Shown: positions 42,519 through 51,108, numbered from the stretch's first letter. The stretch is 64,000 nt of DNA from Staphylococcus simulans (GCF_003043455.1 NZ_PZGG01000003.1:16762-80761), one strand, 5' to 3'. The notes: generated from the letters alone by a model not told the origin. Numbers and translations are program-made.

Positions 42519-43127
42519 ATGTATATAAATCCAAAAGACTTAGAAACAGGAAATATGTATAAAATGTTGATAGGTACAGTGACACCTAGACCAATTGCTT
42601 TTGTCACTTCACAAGATGAAGAAGGTAATGTAAATGCAGCACCCTTTGCATTCTTTAACGTAGTATGTCCTGAACCACCGATGTTAATGATATCTGTAGG
42701 TAAAGATAATGGGGCGTTAAAAGATACAAGTGCAAATATCTTAAACACTAAAGAATTTGTCGTGCATATTGTAGACGAAGGTATCGTTAAAGATGTGGTG
42801 AAAACAGGCGATAATTATGAGTCTGATGTAAACGAGTTAGACATGACTGATCTTACAACAACTGATTCTAAAGTTGTGAATGTTCCTAGTGTAAAAGAAG
42901 CCAAAGTTCGCTACGAATGTGAATTGGTTCATCATTTAGAATTAGGAGATAAACAAAAAGGTACAGATATGCTTGTAGGACAAATAAAATCAATATACAT
43001 CGATGATGAAATCTATGATGTAGATAAAGCCTATGTGGATGTTGAAAAATTAAATCCAATTACACGTGTAGTAGGTAATCATTATGTAAGAATTGGTGAA
43101 CCTGTAGAAGACTTATTAGATAAATAA
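42519..43127 (+). CDS. Flavin reductase-like FMN-binding split-barrel protein
   Basis: The 202-residue protein matches the flavin reductase-like domain: the early T-P-R-P-I-A-F-V-T-S strand (about 21-30), A-P-F-A-F-F-N-V-V (about 43-51), and P-P-M-L-M-I-S-V-G. Members bind FMN and use NAD(P)H or act on unknown oxygenases; the specific partner is not evident. Three in-frame ATGs lie at 42495, 42513 and 42519. The last is preferred because AAAGGTG (42504-42510) is eight bases away. It is monocistronic with a terminator shared with the facing SDR gene. Confidence 0.83.
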   Translation: MYINPKDLETGNMYKMLIGTVTPRPIAFVTSQDEEGNVNAAPFAFFNVVCPEPPMLMISVGKDNGALKDTSANILNTKEFVVHIVDEGIVKDVVKTGDNYESDVNELDMTDLTTTDSKVVNVPSVKEAKVRYECELVHHLELGDKQKGTDMLVGQIKSIYIDDEIYDVDKAYVDVEKLNPITRVVGNHYVRIGEPVEDLLDK

Positions 43128-43148
43128 AAGCCACTATTTGTATAAAGA

Positions 43149-43200
43149 AAGGTCTAACATTGATGGATGAATTTTATCAATGCTAGACCTTCTTTTTTTA
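43149..43200. terminator. Bidirectional terminator
   Basis: AAGGTCTAACATTGAT pairs with ATCAATGCTAGACCTT and CTTTTTTT follows; an upstream A-rich stretch is short, so it is stronger on the plus strand. Confidence 0.85.
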
Positions 43201-44010
43201 ACTTAAGCGTCTGGCAATGTGATCAAAGAGTCTTGCTGGTAAAATGGCATGTAAGAAAACAAGAGGTTTTGCGCCCATACCGATTAAATAACGTGCTTTA
43301 GGTTTCTTTTTTGAAACGGCTTTAAGAATAGTATCGGCAATAATTTTAGGATTTGAAAGTAGATTAGAACTATATTGTTTGTGCATACCTTCTGCTGCTT
43401 TAAATGCCGCTTTTTCATACGCGCCGCCTTTAGCAGATGCTGCTAATTGATCTGCTGCAATATGACCCCAATCAGTTTTGATGCCACCAGGTTCAATAAT
43501 AGAAACTTCAATGCCAAATGGCTCTACTTCCATTCTTAAAGCATCACTGAAAGCTTCTAAAGCATATTTAGTGGCATGGTACCATGCGCCAAAGTATGAA
43601 GTGAAACGGCCGCCCATTGAGGATATATTAATGATTTTTCCAGAATGTTGTTTACGCATATAGGGCAAAACTAATTGAGTAAGACGTGCTAAACCAAAAA
43701 GATTTACTTCGAATTGTTTTCTTGCTTCTGAAATTTTCACGTCTTCTATAGCTCCGTATGAACCATAACCCGCATTATTAATGAGAATATCAATGCGATT
43801 TTGTTCTGAAATCACTTGTTTAACAGTTTTTTGTATAGATGATTCATCTGTAATATCCATTTTTATTGCATGTATATTTTTTAAAGCGTTCAGTTTTTCT
43901 ATTCTTCTACCAACACCATAAACAATGTATCCTTTATTAGCTAAAAGTTGTGCCGTTTGAAAACCAATTCCACTTGTTGCACCTGTGATTAATACGACTT
44001 GTTTGGACAT
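43198..44010 (-). CDS. Short-chain dehydrogenase/reductase
   Basis: This 270-residue classical SDR has T-G-A-T-S-G-I-G (residues 8-15) for NADP binding, N-N-A-G-Y-G (about 79-84), and the catalytic Ser (I-S-S-M-G-G) and Tyr-x-x-x-Lys (Y-H-A-T-K, about 147-151). Its C-terminus has a hydrophobic stretch (about 245-260). The substrate cannot be inferred. AAAGGA precedes the start on the minus strand. Its stop overlaps the terminator shared with the flavin reductase-like gene. Confidence 0.88.
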   Translation of the reverse strand: MSKQVVLITGATSGIGFQTAQLLANKGYIVYGVGRRIEKLNALKNIHAIKMDITDESSIQKTVKQVISEQNRIDILINNAGYGSYGAIEDVKISEARKQFEVNLFGLARLTQLVLPYMRKQHSGKIINISSMGGRFTSYFGAWYHATKYALEAFSDALRMEVEPFGIEVSIIEPGGIKTDWGHIAADQLAASAKGGAYEKAAFKAAEGMHKQYSSNLLSNPKIIADTILKAVSKKKPKARYLIGMGAKPLVFLHAILPARLFDHIARRLS

Positions 44011-44382
44011 ATCATCATTCCTTTTCTATTTAGTGAATTAATCATACCTGATTAATGAGAATTATGGAATTAAATTGCATGCTAATCAATTTCGCTTGAT
44101 TTATTATAGATTTATAGGTTTCGTTTTTCATTATCTTAATGACAAATACTTGTGATTTTTTGTGATTTTAATGATTATATTGTCTGAATAAATGTGGTAT
44201 CTAAATTATTTTGAGGAAATGAGACAAAAGGGTATACAAATCTAAATAATGGGTGTAGTATAGTACTTAAGTAATTGTTCGTGAAATTGATTTGCAGTTT
44301 TAATTCGTATGAATTTACTCCCATTGATTTTTATAGACAAGTTACAAATATTCGTGCAAAAGCACATACGGAGGATTTTTAT
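44011..44382. other. Intergenic region and cspC leader
   Basis: This holds the promoters of the divergent SDR and cspC genes. A possible cspC promoter is TTGAGG (44211-44216) with TATACA (44233-44238) at 16 bases, which would give a 5' leader of about 140 bases, as usual for cold-shock genes. No ORF is credible here. Confidence 0.45.
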
Positions 44383-44586
44383 ATGAATAGTGGTACAGTT
44401 AAATGGTTTAACGCAGAAAAAGGTTTTGGATTTATCGAAAGAGAAGATGGTAACGACGTATTCGTACATTTCTCAGCTATCCAAGGCGAAGGCTACAAAT
44501 CATTAGAAGAAGGCCAAAAAGTTGACTTCGACATCGTTGAAGGCGACCGTGGCGAACAAGCTGCAAACGTTGTAAAAATGTCATAA
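44383..44586 (+). CDS. cspC: Cold-shock protein CspC
   Basis: The 67-residue single-domain RNA chaperone has both nucleic-acid motifs, K-G-F-G-F-I-E (RNP1, residues 14-20) and V-F-V-H-F (RNP2, about 27-31). It melts RNA secondary structure in the cold and under stress. The ATG at 44383 follows GGAGG at 44370-44374; the frame is open further upstream, but that part is leader. It is nearly identical to S. aureus CspC as I remember it. A strong terminator follows. Confidence 0.95.
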   Translation: MNSGTVKWFNAEKGFGFIEREDGNDVFVHFSAIQGEGYKSLEEGQKVDFDIVEGDRGEQAANVVKMS

Positions 44587-44607
44587 TTTTTACCTAAGCT
44601 GATTAAA

Positions 44608-44650
44608 GCAGCACAACAATCTGGAGAGGTTGTTGTGCTGCTTTTTTATT
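44608..44650. terminator. Bidirectional terminator after cspC
   Basis: A 15-base stem AAAGCAGCACAACAA / TTGTTGTGCTGCTTT flanks a ten-base loop and is followed by TTTATTT. Confidence 0.95.
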
Positions 44651-44658
44651 TGTCTTTT

Positions 44659-45414
44659 TTATTGTTTGTAGTGATCAAATTTACCGGCTTCGATGTCTGC
44701 TTCTCTTCGTTCTATTTCGTCATAAACTGCTTGTTGTTCAGCTTCATCGCCTTCATAGTATCCTTGTTCAATCGCATGTTTGGTTTGGATTTCAGCTGAT
44801 GATAATCCACCGTTATATTTTTTACGTAAAGCATCAATATATTCTTCTTCTGTTTGTGCTGCATTAATTTCTGCATTTACATCTTCTGTCGGTTCCTCAG
44901 CTTGTGATTGTGCATTTTGGTCGTATACGGATTGTTCGGCACCACTTTCTACACGTAGTGAGCTCTCATAAGCAGCACTCGCAGGACCTTCTGTGACATT
45001 CCCTTGCGGAATAACGCCATTCGCAACAGCGCTATTATATGCTTTGATTTTATCGATTTCTGCATAATTACCATAGATTACACTTTCCAATGTTGCTCTG
45101 TCGGTAATATTGCTTAAATTAATTTGTTGACTTTGTTGGTTTTGTTGAGGCTGTTCTTCTTTAGAGGATTCATCTTGATTTTGGTTATTAGATGCTTCAT
45201 TGTTTGCTTGTTGTTCGTTTTGTTTATTGCTTTCTTTCTGTTGATTATCATCTGTGTCTTTTTTGTTTTCTTTTTCATCATTTTTAGATTGTGATTTGTC
45301 TTTCTTTTCAGTGGCTGCTTTGTCTTCAGTATCTTCTTTTGTTTTTTCATCACTTTGACCGCATGCTGAAATAATCAATATGCTCATGACTAATAGGGTG
45401 AATAGTTTTTTCAT
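44659..45414 (-). CDS. Lipoprotein with a low-complexity Lys/Asn/Gln/Glu linker
   Basis: The 251-residue precursor has a lipoprotein signal peptide with lipobox I-S-A-C at about residue 18, so Lgt and LspA should anchor it to the outer face of the membrane. Residues about 20-95 are a charged, Asn/Gln/Lys/Glu-rich spacer. The C-terminal 130 residues are a folded, acidic domain I do not recognise. I chose the ATG at 45414 because AAAGGATG precedes it and it gives the signal peptide directly; an upstream ATG at 45450 would place residues before it. The function is unknown. Confidence 0.82.
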   Translation of the reverse strand: MKKLFTLLVMSILIISACGQSDEKTKEDTEDKAATEKKDKSQSKNDEKENKKDTDDNQQKESNKQNEQQANNEASNNQNQDESSKEEQPQQNQQSQQINLSNITDRATLESVIYGNYAEIDKIKAYNSAVANGVIPQGNVTEGPASAAYESSLRVESGAEQSVYDQNAQSQAEEPTEDVNAEINAAQTEEEYIDALRKKYNGGLSSAEIQTKHAIEQGYYEGDEAEQQAVYDEIERREADIEAGKFDHYKQ

Positions 45415-45490
45415 TAAATCTACATCCTTTCTATCTGTATGTGTATTCATTTAACTATAACCATCTTTCAGATAGTATGAAACCCTTTTC

Positions 45491-45521
45491 AAAATAAAAA
45501 AGACCTGCGTAAACAGGTCTG
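45491..45521 (-). terminator. Terminator after the Ktr gene
   Basis: On the minus strand AGACCTG pairs with CAGGTCT and TTTTTTATTTT follows. Confidence 0.9.
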
Positions 45522-45533
45522 GTGAAAGCTTCT

Positions 45534-46838
45534 TTATAAGTGGATGTTCCCTTTGGCATATTGATAAAATCGTTTTTTACTTGGGATGAAGAGTGCTAAT
45601 ACTGTGACAACACCTAATTTACCGCAAATCATCACAATAATAATGATAATTTTAGTAAGTGTTCCATATTCAGATGTAAAATTCATACTTAAGCCAACTG
45701 TACCGAAGGCGGATACGACTTCGAATATGACTTTCATAAAAGGTGTTGTTTCGTTTAATAGACTAACTATAAATGTAACGGTTAATACAAAGATAAAGCT
45801 GACTGTTGTGATAGTGATGGCTTTTGCGATTGTTCTAGGTTTGATTGTTCGGCTAAAGATTGTGGTATGATCTTCGTTACGTAGAGTACTATAAACAAAC
45901 ATAATCATGACAATAAATGTTGTGACTTTAATACCACCTGCAGCACTAAACGGTGCACCACCGATAAACATAAGTACCATCATCATCAAAGCGGTAGGGG
46001 TATGAATCAGTTCTAAGTCAACAGATTGGAAACCTGCTGTTCTTGTTGTAACAGATTGGAAGAAAGAAGTTCCAAGTTTACCCCACATACTGAAAGGTCT
46101 CAAAGTATTATTGAATTCTAATAGATAGTAGAGTGCCATGCCGCCAAAAATTAAGACTAATGTTGTTGAAAGCACAACTTTAGTATGTAACTTCAGTTTA
46201 TTTAATCTTCTTGTTCTGACTAAATCTGACATGACAACAGGTCCGAGTCCGCCCATAATAATTAAAATGGGAATGACAAGCGTAACAACTGGATCATCAT
46301 TAAATCCAATCATATTTTTAGAAAATAGTGCAAACCCTGCATTGTTAAATGCTGAAATAGAGGTAAAGATACTGATAAACAACCCTTTACCGAACCCGTA
46401 TCTAGGTACAAATGACAAAGCAAGTAATAGCATGCCTATAAACTCTGTAGACAAACTATAGAGGGTTAATTGACGAATTAAGCGAACCATGCCGCCAGGT
46501 TCATCAACATTCCAAGTGACCATGATTAATTTACGTTCGTGCATTGAAATTCTGCGATTCGCTATGATTAAAGTGAGTGTTGTAATGGTCACAATCCCTA
46601 AACCGCCAATTTGAATTAGAAACATTATAATAAGGTCGCCAAGCCAGTTGAATTGGGAAGTAATATCAACTGTTGATAAACCAGTGACTGTAAATGCGCT
46701 GGATGCTACAAAGAATGCATCAATAAAAGATGTATATTGCTTACCAGTCCATGGCAAATATAATAACAGTGCACCTAACAATGTAGTGCTCAGAAATAGT
46801 AATAAATAAACAGTTAAGGGTTTCTTTAAGTAAGCCAC
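45534..46838 (-). CDS. Ktr-type potassium uptake channel subunit (KtrB/KtrD)
   Basis: The 434-residue membrane protein has four repeats of the M1-P-M2 plan, each with a selectivity-filter sequence: T-V-T-G-L (about residue 53), F-N-N-A-G-F, T-T-R-T-A-G-F and F-G-T-V-G-L. This marks the TrkH/KtrB superfamily. Ktr systems import potassium with sodium and are gated by a cytoplasmic KtrA ring that binds nucleotides and c-di-AMP; no ktrA lies nearby, as is normal in staphylococci. Whether it is KtrB or KtrD cannot be settled here. The minus-strand ATG at 46838 has a GAAGGTG site. Confidence 0.92.
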   Translation of the reverse strand: MAYLKKPLTVYLLLFLSTTLLGALLLYLPWTGKQYTSFIDAFFVASSAFTVTGLSTVDITSQFNWLGDLIIMFLIQIGGLGIVTITTLTLIIANRRISMHERKLIMVTWNVDEPGGMVRLIRQLTLYSLSTEFIGMLLLALSFVPRYGFGKGLFISIFTSISAFNNAGFALFSKNMIGFNDDPVVTLVIPILIIMGGLGPVVMSDLVRTRRLNKLKLHTKVVLSTTLVLIFGGMALYYLLEFNNTLRPFSMWGKLGTSFFQSVTTRTAGFQSVDLELIHTPTALMMMVLMFIGGAPFSAAGGIKVTTFIVMIMFVYSTLRNEDHTTIFSRTIKPRTIAKAITITTVSFIFVLTVTFIVSLLNETTPFMKVIFEVVSAFGTVGLSMNFTSEYGTLTKIIIIIVMICGKLGVVTVLALFIPSKKRFYQYAKGNIHL

Positions 46839-47055
46839 ATAAACACCTTCTTTAATAAGCTAGATTTTGGTGTAGATTTCAAATACATCTGTTATTATAC
46901 AACCATTTCTGGTAATTGCATCTATTATTTATCGGAAAATAAAAATTAATTTTTTGTAAAGATTTTAAAGGTTGATTGCAATCTTCAACTTTAGCCAGAT
47001 AGGGTACCAATATTGTATAATTAAAATAAATCATTTTAAGCAAAAGGAGAAAAAT

Positions 47056-47637
47056 ATGAAGAAAATACTTACACCGCTTATTATTATCGGCATTGTTATT
47101 GTCATCATTGGTGTTACAATGATTGGTCCATATAATAAACTTGTCGGTATGGATGAAGATACGAACACAGCACTTTCAAATATCGATAATCAACTACAAC
47201 GCCGTGTAGATTTAATCCCTAACCTTGTAAACACTGTTAAGGGTTACGCAAAGCATGAAGAAGATGTATTTAAACAAGTTTCTGATGCGCGTAGCAAACT
47301 TGCAGGTGCATCAACACCAAAAGAGAAAGCAGAAGCTAATGGCGAAGTCAATTCTGCTTTAAGCAGATTATTAGCAATCAGTGAAAATTATCCTGATTTA
47401 AAAGCAGATAAACAATTCACAGGATTACGTGACGAGCTTGCAGGTACAGAAAATAGAATTGCAGTTGCTCGAAATGATTACAATACATCTGTTAACAAAT
47501 ATAACCAAGCCATTCGCCATTTCCCAACAACCATCGTAGCTAAGCTATTTGGATTTGATAAGAAAGAATACTTTAAAGCCGAAAGTGGTGCAGACAAAGC
47601 ACCTAAAGTTGATTTCGGCACTGACTCATCTCAATGA
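47056..47637 (+). CDS. lemA: LemA family membrane protein
   Basis: The 193-residue protein has one N-terminal membrane segment (about residues 5-25) and a long helical domain with the LemA signature Q-L-Q-R-R-V-D-L-I-P-N-L-V (about 50-62) and N-x-x-I-R-x-F-P-T (about 152-160). The function is unknown. AAAAGGAG precedes the ATG at 47056. Its TGA overlaps the ATG of the TPM gene (ATGA), and LemA-TPM pairs are widespread, so the two probably act together at the membrane. Confidence 0.93.
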   Translation: MKKILTPLIIIGIVIVIIGVTMIGPYNKLVGMDEDTNTALSNIDNQLQRRVDLIPNLVNTVKGYAKHEEDVFKQVSDARSKLAGASTPKEKAEANGEVNSALSRLLAISENYPDLKADKQFTGLRDELAGTENRIAVARNDYNTSVNKYNQAIRHFPTTIVAKLFGFDKKEYFKAESGADKAPKVDFGTDSSQ

Positions 47638-48491
47638 TCAGAAAAAGTGCCAGCGTCTTAGCTGTCATATGGGTTGGGATGTTACTCGTCGCACAAAGTA
47701 TGTTTGCGGCATCAGATAAATTTCCAGAATTAGAACAACCTGTTTTTGTACAAGACCATGCAGATTTGATTACGAGCCAAGATAAAGATGAGATGGCTAA
47801 AAAAGGCCAAAAACTTCAAGATGGTACAGATTCAGATATTTTAGTGATGACTATGAAATCCATCGGACAAACACCAAAAGAAGATTATGCTTATCAAGCA
47901 GGACGTCATTATAAAGTGGGCGACCAAAAGCATAGTCGAGGCGTTGTTATTTTAGTCAATTTAGATAACGGTAACGAATATCAAAATCGTGGTATTCAGG
48001 TTGCGGTAGGTCGAGGATTAGAAGGTGTCTTAAATGATGCCAAAGTTGGCGCACTAATTGATGATAACTTTATGCCTTATGCTGAAAAAGCAGGACAAAC
48101 AGATAATAAAGAAAAACAAAAAGCATATTACAGTCAAGGAATCACACAACTTTATAATGCAATTTGGAATGAAATCGCCAAAGCCTATGGCTATGATGGC
48201 GAAAAATTTACTGAAGATACACCTAAACAACAAAATCACTCAGAAGGTGATGGGCCTTTTAGTTTATTTGGTATAATCTTTATTGTTATTATCATCATCA
48301 TTATTATCTCTATTAAAAATGGTGGTGGCGGACCTCCTAGAGGAGGCGGCCGCAGAAGGGATAATACAGGTACTTGGTGGGTTGGCACCGGAGGTTTCGG
48401 TGGCGGTTCATCAAGCGGCGGTGGTTTCAGCGGAGGCAGCTTCGGCGGAGGCGGCGGCTTCGGCGGCGGAGGTGCTGGACGCGGATTCTAA
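47634..48491 (+). CDS. TPM-domain membrane protein with Gly-rich tail (YgcG-like)
   Basis: The 285-residue precursor has a signal peptide (about 1-25, F-A-A-S), an extracytoplasmic TPM domain (about 33-180, with V-Q-D-H-A-D-L-I-T and R-G-V-V-I-L-V-N), one membrane segment (about 211-229) and a C-terminal stretch of more than 40 residues of mostly Gly, Ser and Phe (F-G-G-G-S-S-G-G-G). The TPM fold is an acid-phosphatase-like domain in plants, but bacterial roles are unknown. It is coupled to lemA by a four-base overlap. A terminator follows. Confidence 0.9.
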   Translation: MIRKSASVLAVIWVGMLLVAQSMFAASDKFPELEQPVFVQDHADLITSQDKDEMAKKGQKLQDGTDSDILVMTMKSIGQTPKEDYAYQAGRHYKVGDQKHSRGVVILVNLDNGNEYQNRGIQVAVGRGLEGVLNDAKVGALIDDNFMPYAEKAGQTDNKEKQKAYYSQGITQLYNAIWNEIAKAYGYDGEKFTEDTPKQQNHSEGDGPFSLFGIIFIVIIIIIIISIKNGGGGPPRGGGRRRDNTGTWWVGTGGFGGGSSSGGGFSGGSFGGGGGFGGGGAGRGF

Positions 48492-48510
48492 TAGCCGAAT
48501 TGTTTCTATG

Positions 48511-48545
48511 AAAAGCAAGGCGTTTTATGCCTTGCTTTTTATATG
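48511..48545 (+). terminator. Terminator after the TPM gene
   Basis: AAAAGCAAGGC and GCCTTGCTTTT pair around GTTTTAT with further Ts. Confidence 0.9.
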
Positions 48546-48960
48546 AGTTTTTATTGTTTCAAATCTGGTATTCACTCTGTAGTTAAAACTATTTAAAGAT
48601 TCGCACGAAATTATGAATTAAATGTAAAAATTATGTATAAAGTTTATCAATTTGAATAAGAATACCTTGTATTTCTTGCTGGTTTAGGCTAACTTTATAA
48701 ATATGATGTATAAATAATTGCGTATAGAGAACAAAGTCATTTTAAAATTTTCGAACATTGCGTTACAAAAGAGAAATGATTTGAATATAATTACAGTTCG
48801 TTGTTAAATAAGATTTTTTTATTAACTGTATTTTATTCTGAACCTTATGTTATACTAATGAAAAAGCCTATTTAACTGATAAGAATGATTTCCGCTTTAC
48901 GGAAATGTATCGATGTTAGTGTTTTTTCGATTCAGAAATATCTTTAAGTGGGGTTGTTAC
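48546..48960. other. Intergenic region upstream of the YozE-like gene
   Basis: About 415 bases without a credible gene. A TATACT near 48850 may serve the next gene, and a short hairpin ATTTCCG-CTTTA-CGGAAAT lies at about 48889-48907 in its leader. Nothing else is recognised. Confidence 0.4.
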
Positions 48961-49164
48961 ATGAGTTTTTATAAGTTTATTATTACTTTTATGGAAGATG
49001 ATACGCCGTTCGGACAATTAGCCGATTGTATTGTTAAAGATCATAACTTTCCTAAAGAAGAGACAAATATAGATAATATATATGATTATGTACATGAGAA
49101 TTATTTTGAGCATCATCTTTTAGAATCAGCTAACAGAGCAATTAGTGTATATAAAAGTAGTTAA
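48961..49164 (+). CDS. YozE/SAM-like small protein
   Basis: The 67-residue protein fits the YozE SAM-like family in length and pattern: S-F-Y-K-F-I opening, F-G-Q-L-A-D-C-I near the middle, F-P-K-E-E, and Y-D-Y-V-H-E-N-Y. The family forms small helical bundles of unknown function. The ATG at 48961 follows a weak GTGGGG site; an upstream in-frame start at 48913 is possible but lacks a site. It seems a divergent member compared with the main staphylococcal YozE I recall, so paralogy is likely. Confidence 0.65.
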   Translation: MSFYKFIITFMEDDTPFGQLADCIVKDHNFPKEETNIDNIYDYVHENYFEHHLLESANRAISVYKSS

Positions 49165-49167
49165 AGA

Positions 49168-49204
49168 AAAGCAAGTGCATCTGAAATTGTGCACTTGCTT
49201 TCTT
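49168..49204. terminator. Bidirectional terminator after the YozE-like gene
   Basis: An eleven-base stem AAGCAAGTGCA (49169-49179) / TGCACTTGCTT (49190-49200) has TCTTT after and AAAGA before it. Confidence 0.9.
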
Positions 49205-49215
49205 TATAAATAAAA

Positions 49216-49240
49216 ATAAATCGTAAAAATTACGATTTAT
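49216..49240. promoter_or_regulatory. Zur-box-like palindrome 1
   Basis: The core TCGTAAAAATTACGA (49221-49235) matches the Firmicute Zur consensus TCGTAATNATTACGA at every fixed position except one. Arms of 11 bases (ATAAATCGTAA / TTACGATTTAT) with a three-base centre make a perfect palindrome. It ends two bases before a -35-like TTTACA. Confidence 0.75.
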
Positions 49241-49242
49241 GG

Positions 49243-49271
49243 TTTACAAATGACTTAACGTCATGTAATAT
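49243..49271 (+). promoter_or_regulatory. Candidate promoter between two Zur-like boxes
   Basis: TTTACA (49243-49248) and TAATAT (49266-49271) are 17 bases apart. Transcription would begin near 49278, inside the second palindrome. Confidence 0.5.
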
Positions 49272-49274
49272 AAA

Positions 49275-49289
49275 ACGTAACCGTTACGA
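49275..49289. promoter_or_regulatory. Zur-box-like palindrome 2
   Basis: ACGTAACCGTTACGA shares CGTAA-N3-TTACGATTTA with palindrome 1, with 54 bases between the centres. It covers the predicted transcription start, a typical repressor position. Confidence 0.6.
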
Positions 49290-49360
49290 TTTACGGTCAC
49301 TTAATTACAACTTACTTTACTTAATCAATTCGGTACACGGGAATGTACCGAATTTTTTTG
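49278..49360 (+). ncRNA. Candidate short RNA, possibly Zur-controlled
   Basis: From the promoter between the Zur-like boxes, a transcript of about 80 bases would end at a perfect terminator: AATTCGGTACA (49327-49337), loop CGGGAA, TGTACCGAATT (49344-49354), then Ts to 49359. There is no start codon with a usable frame between them. The neighbouring YozE-like gene is already closed by its own terminator, and the next gene faces the other way, so this terminator needs a separate transcript to explain it. It is either a small RNA or the remains of a lost zinc-regulated gene. Confidence 0.5.
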
Positions 49361-49386
49361 CGCTTATTAATGTTTTTCACAACATA

Positions 49387-49902
49387 TTAATTAACGTCTG
49401 CTACCTTTTTAATAGGATAAATCAACCAATGCTCATCAATATATTCATCGCCATATTTACGAGAATTCGTTTCAAAACCTATTTTTGAAAAGCCGTACTC
49501 ACTATAGAAAGTTAATGCGCTGATATTGTTTGAAGCAACAGGGGCCATAATTTTTTCTATCTCAAGTTCGGTACAAAAATCTGCGACAGTATTTAATAAC
49601 TTTTCATCCAAATGATCAATATCTTTCACATACATATTTTCGATAATAGCTTTATGCTGCGTTCCGACAATGATTGGATGGAATAATGTCAAAGCTCCCA
49701 CTAATTCATTATTAAAAAACACGCCGAATAAATATTGTGCGTTGTTGTTACTGTCTATCAACTTTTTGAAGTATTCCCTACATACTTTATCTTCATCATA
49801 AATTGCCCAAGTATAAATATTTTTCGGATCACTTGTAGCTTCTTTAAATAGTTGGTAGACATCCTCTAAATCTTCAGGATTTAGTAATCTGATTTCTTTC
49901 AT
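49387..49902 (-). CDS. GNAT family N-acetyltransferase
   Basis: The 171-residue protein follows the GNAT fold. An opening beta strand I-R-L-L-N-P-E-D-L precedes helices; the central F-G-V-F-F-N-N-E-L-V-G-A-L-T-L strand pair and the I-I-E-N-M-Y-V strand (about 88-94) lead to a degenerate acetyl-CoA loop; and N-x-x-A-L-x-F-Y-x-x-x-G-F (about 125-137) marks the end. The acceptor is unknown. AGAGGTG precedes the minus-strand ATG. It stands alone; its promoter lies in the 400-base gap to aroD. Confidence 0.82.
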   Translation of the reverse strand: MKEIRLLNPEDLEDVYQLFKEATSDPKNIYTWAIYDEDKVCREYFKKLIDSNNNAQYLFGVFFNNELVGALTLFHPIIVGTQHKAIIENMYVKDIDHLDEKLLNTVADFCTELEIEKIMAPVASNNISALTFYSEYGFSKIGFETNSRKYGDEYIDEHWLIYPIKKVADVN

Positions 49903-50309
49903 GAATTTAACACCTCTCTTATTGCTTTCTTAACTTTTGCTTAAATTTAATAATGTGGTCATTATTGATAAGTTTAATTTAATATTATTATATACTTTTA
50001 ATCAAAGCAACACTTAATAGGTGTGCCTAAGAAAAAAGTAAAGTTTGAAAAGCGGTTGTTCACAATATTGGACGATTTTAAACAACATATATGGTATAGA
50101 AAAAAGCTAATCTTATTTTAAAGTACTTTTTAACGGTACCATGAATATTTTACGGATAAAATATCTTCAAACTTTTAATATGAAACTGTCTAATGATTGG
50201 TAGTTTGTCTACATAAAATAATGCGCAATACACTCTATTACGCTGACTAATGTTAAACTATTATTAAAGAAACAAACTGGTCACATTATAAAAGTAAGGG
50301 GTAGATAGG
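49903..50309. other. Intergenic region between divergent GNAT and aroD genes
   Basis: About 400 AT-rich bases holding both promoters. TTATAA near 50287 and AAGGGG at 50296-50301 belong to aroD. I see no operator, repeat or ORF worth calling. Confidence 0.4.
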
Positions 50310-51035
50310 ATGACGCAAGTAGAAATTGCTGTAACGATAGCGCCAGAAACTGACATCACACAAAAGCTGCATACGGAATTGGTCGAGTCACAAGCGGCCA
50401 TCGATATTATTGAGTTAAGAATTGACCAACGTCAAACAGTTGAAATTACTGAGATTGAAACGCTTGTTACTGCTTTGCGTAAAAGCATACCTGAAGCTAA
50501 GCTGTTAATCACATATCGTACAGCTTCACAAGGTGGAAAAGGAAACAAAGCGCAAGAATTTTATTATGCGCTATTACAAGATTTAATGCAAGTTCAAGGT
50601 TATGACATGATTGATATTGAATGGGAAGAAGAGAATAAAGAGAAAATCACAGAATTAGTAGCTGAAGCACAAGCGGTAGGCTTAGAAGTAGTATTGTCTC
50701 AACACGACTTTGAAGAAACACCAGCAATTGAAAAGTTGAAATTCACTTATTTTAAAATGAGTAAAACAGATGCTGATTATTTAAAACTAGCAGTAATGCC
50801 GAAAGATCCTGAAGATGTGACCTATCTGTTAGATGCACTCTATGTATCTTCTCAAAGTGTCAAAATGAAAGTAGTAGGTATATCTATGTCTCATCTTGGT
50901 TTAGTATCAAGAACGGCCCAAGGTGTATTTGGAGGAAGTATCTCTTACGGTTGCTTAGGAGAGCCGCAAGCACCAGGACAAATACATGTCACTAAATTAA
51001 AAGAACTTTTGACATTATATGAATCAAACAAATAA
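50310..51035 (+). CDS. aroD: Type I 3-dehydroquinate dehydratase
   Basis: AroD removes water from 3-dehydroquinate in the shikimate pathway through a Schiff base. The 241-residue barrel has the E-L-R-I-D strand (about 34-38), the catalytic His in L-S-Q-H-D-F-E-E-T-P (about 132-141), the Schiff-base Lys in F-K-M-S-K-T (about 155-160) and the late S-x-S-Y-G-C-L-G-E-P-Q-A-P-G-Q block. AAGGGG precedes the ATG. It is not linked to other aro genes, as in S. aureus. Confidence 0.96.
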   Translation: MTQVEIAVTIAPETDITQKLHTELVESQAAIDIIELRIDQRQTVEITEIETLVTALRKSIPEAKLLITYRTASQGGKGNKAQEFYYALLQDLMQVQGYDMIDIEWEEENKEKITELVAEAQAVGLEVVLSQHDFEETPAIEKLKFTYFKMSKTDADYLKLAVMPKDPEDVTYLLDALYVSSQSVKMKVVGISMSHLGLVSRTAQGVFGGSISYGCLGEPQAPGQIHVTKLKELLTLYESNK

Positions 51036-51068
51036 TTTGAAAAAATATGTATTTCAATCTATACTGTA

Positions 51069-51091
51069 ATTGATAATGGTTATCATTAATA
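51069..51091. promoter_or_regulatory. Fur box upstream of the nitroreductase gene
   Basis: TGATAATGGTTATCATTAAT (51071-51090) contains the inverted repeat TGATAAT-x-x-TTATCA and fits the Fur 19-mer GATAATGATTATCATTATC at most positions. It lies about 20 bases before the start codon, over the promoter region. Confidence 0.85.
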
Positions 51092-51108
51092 TAAAGGAGA
51101 GTTAGATT

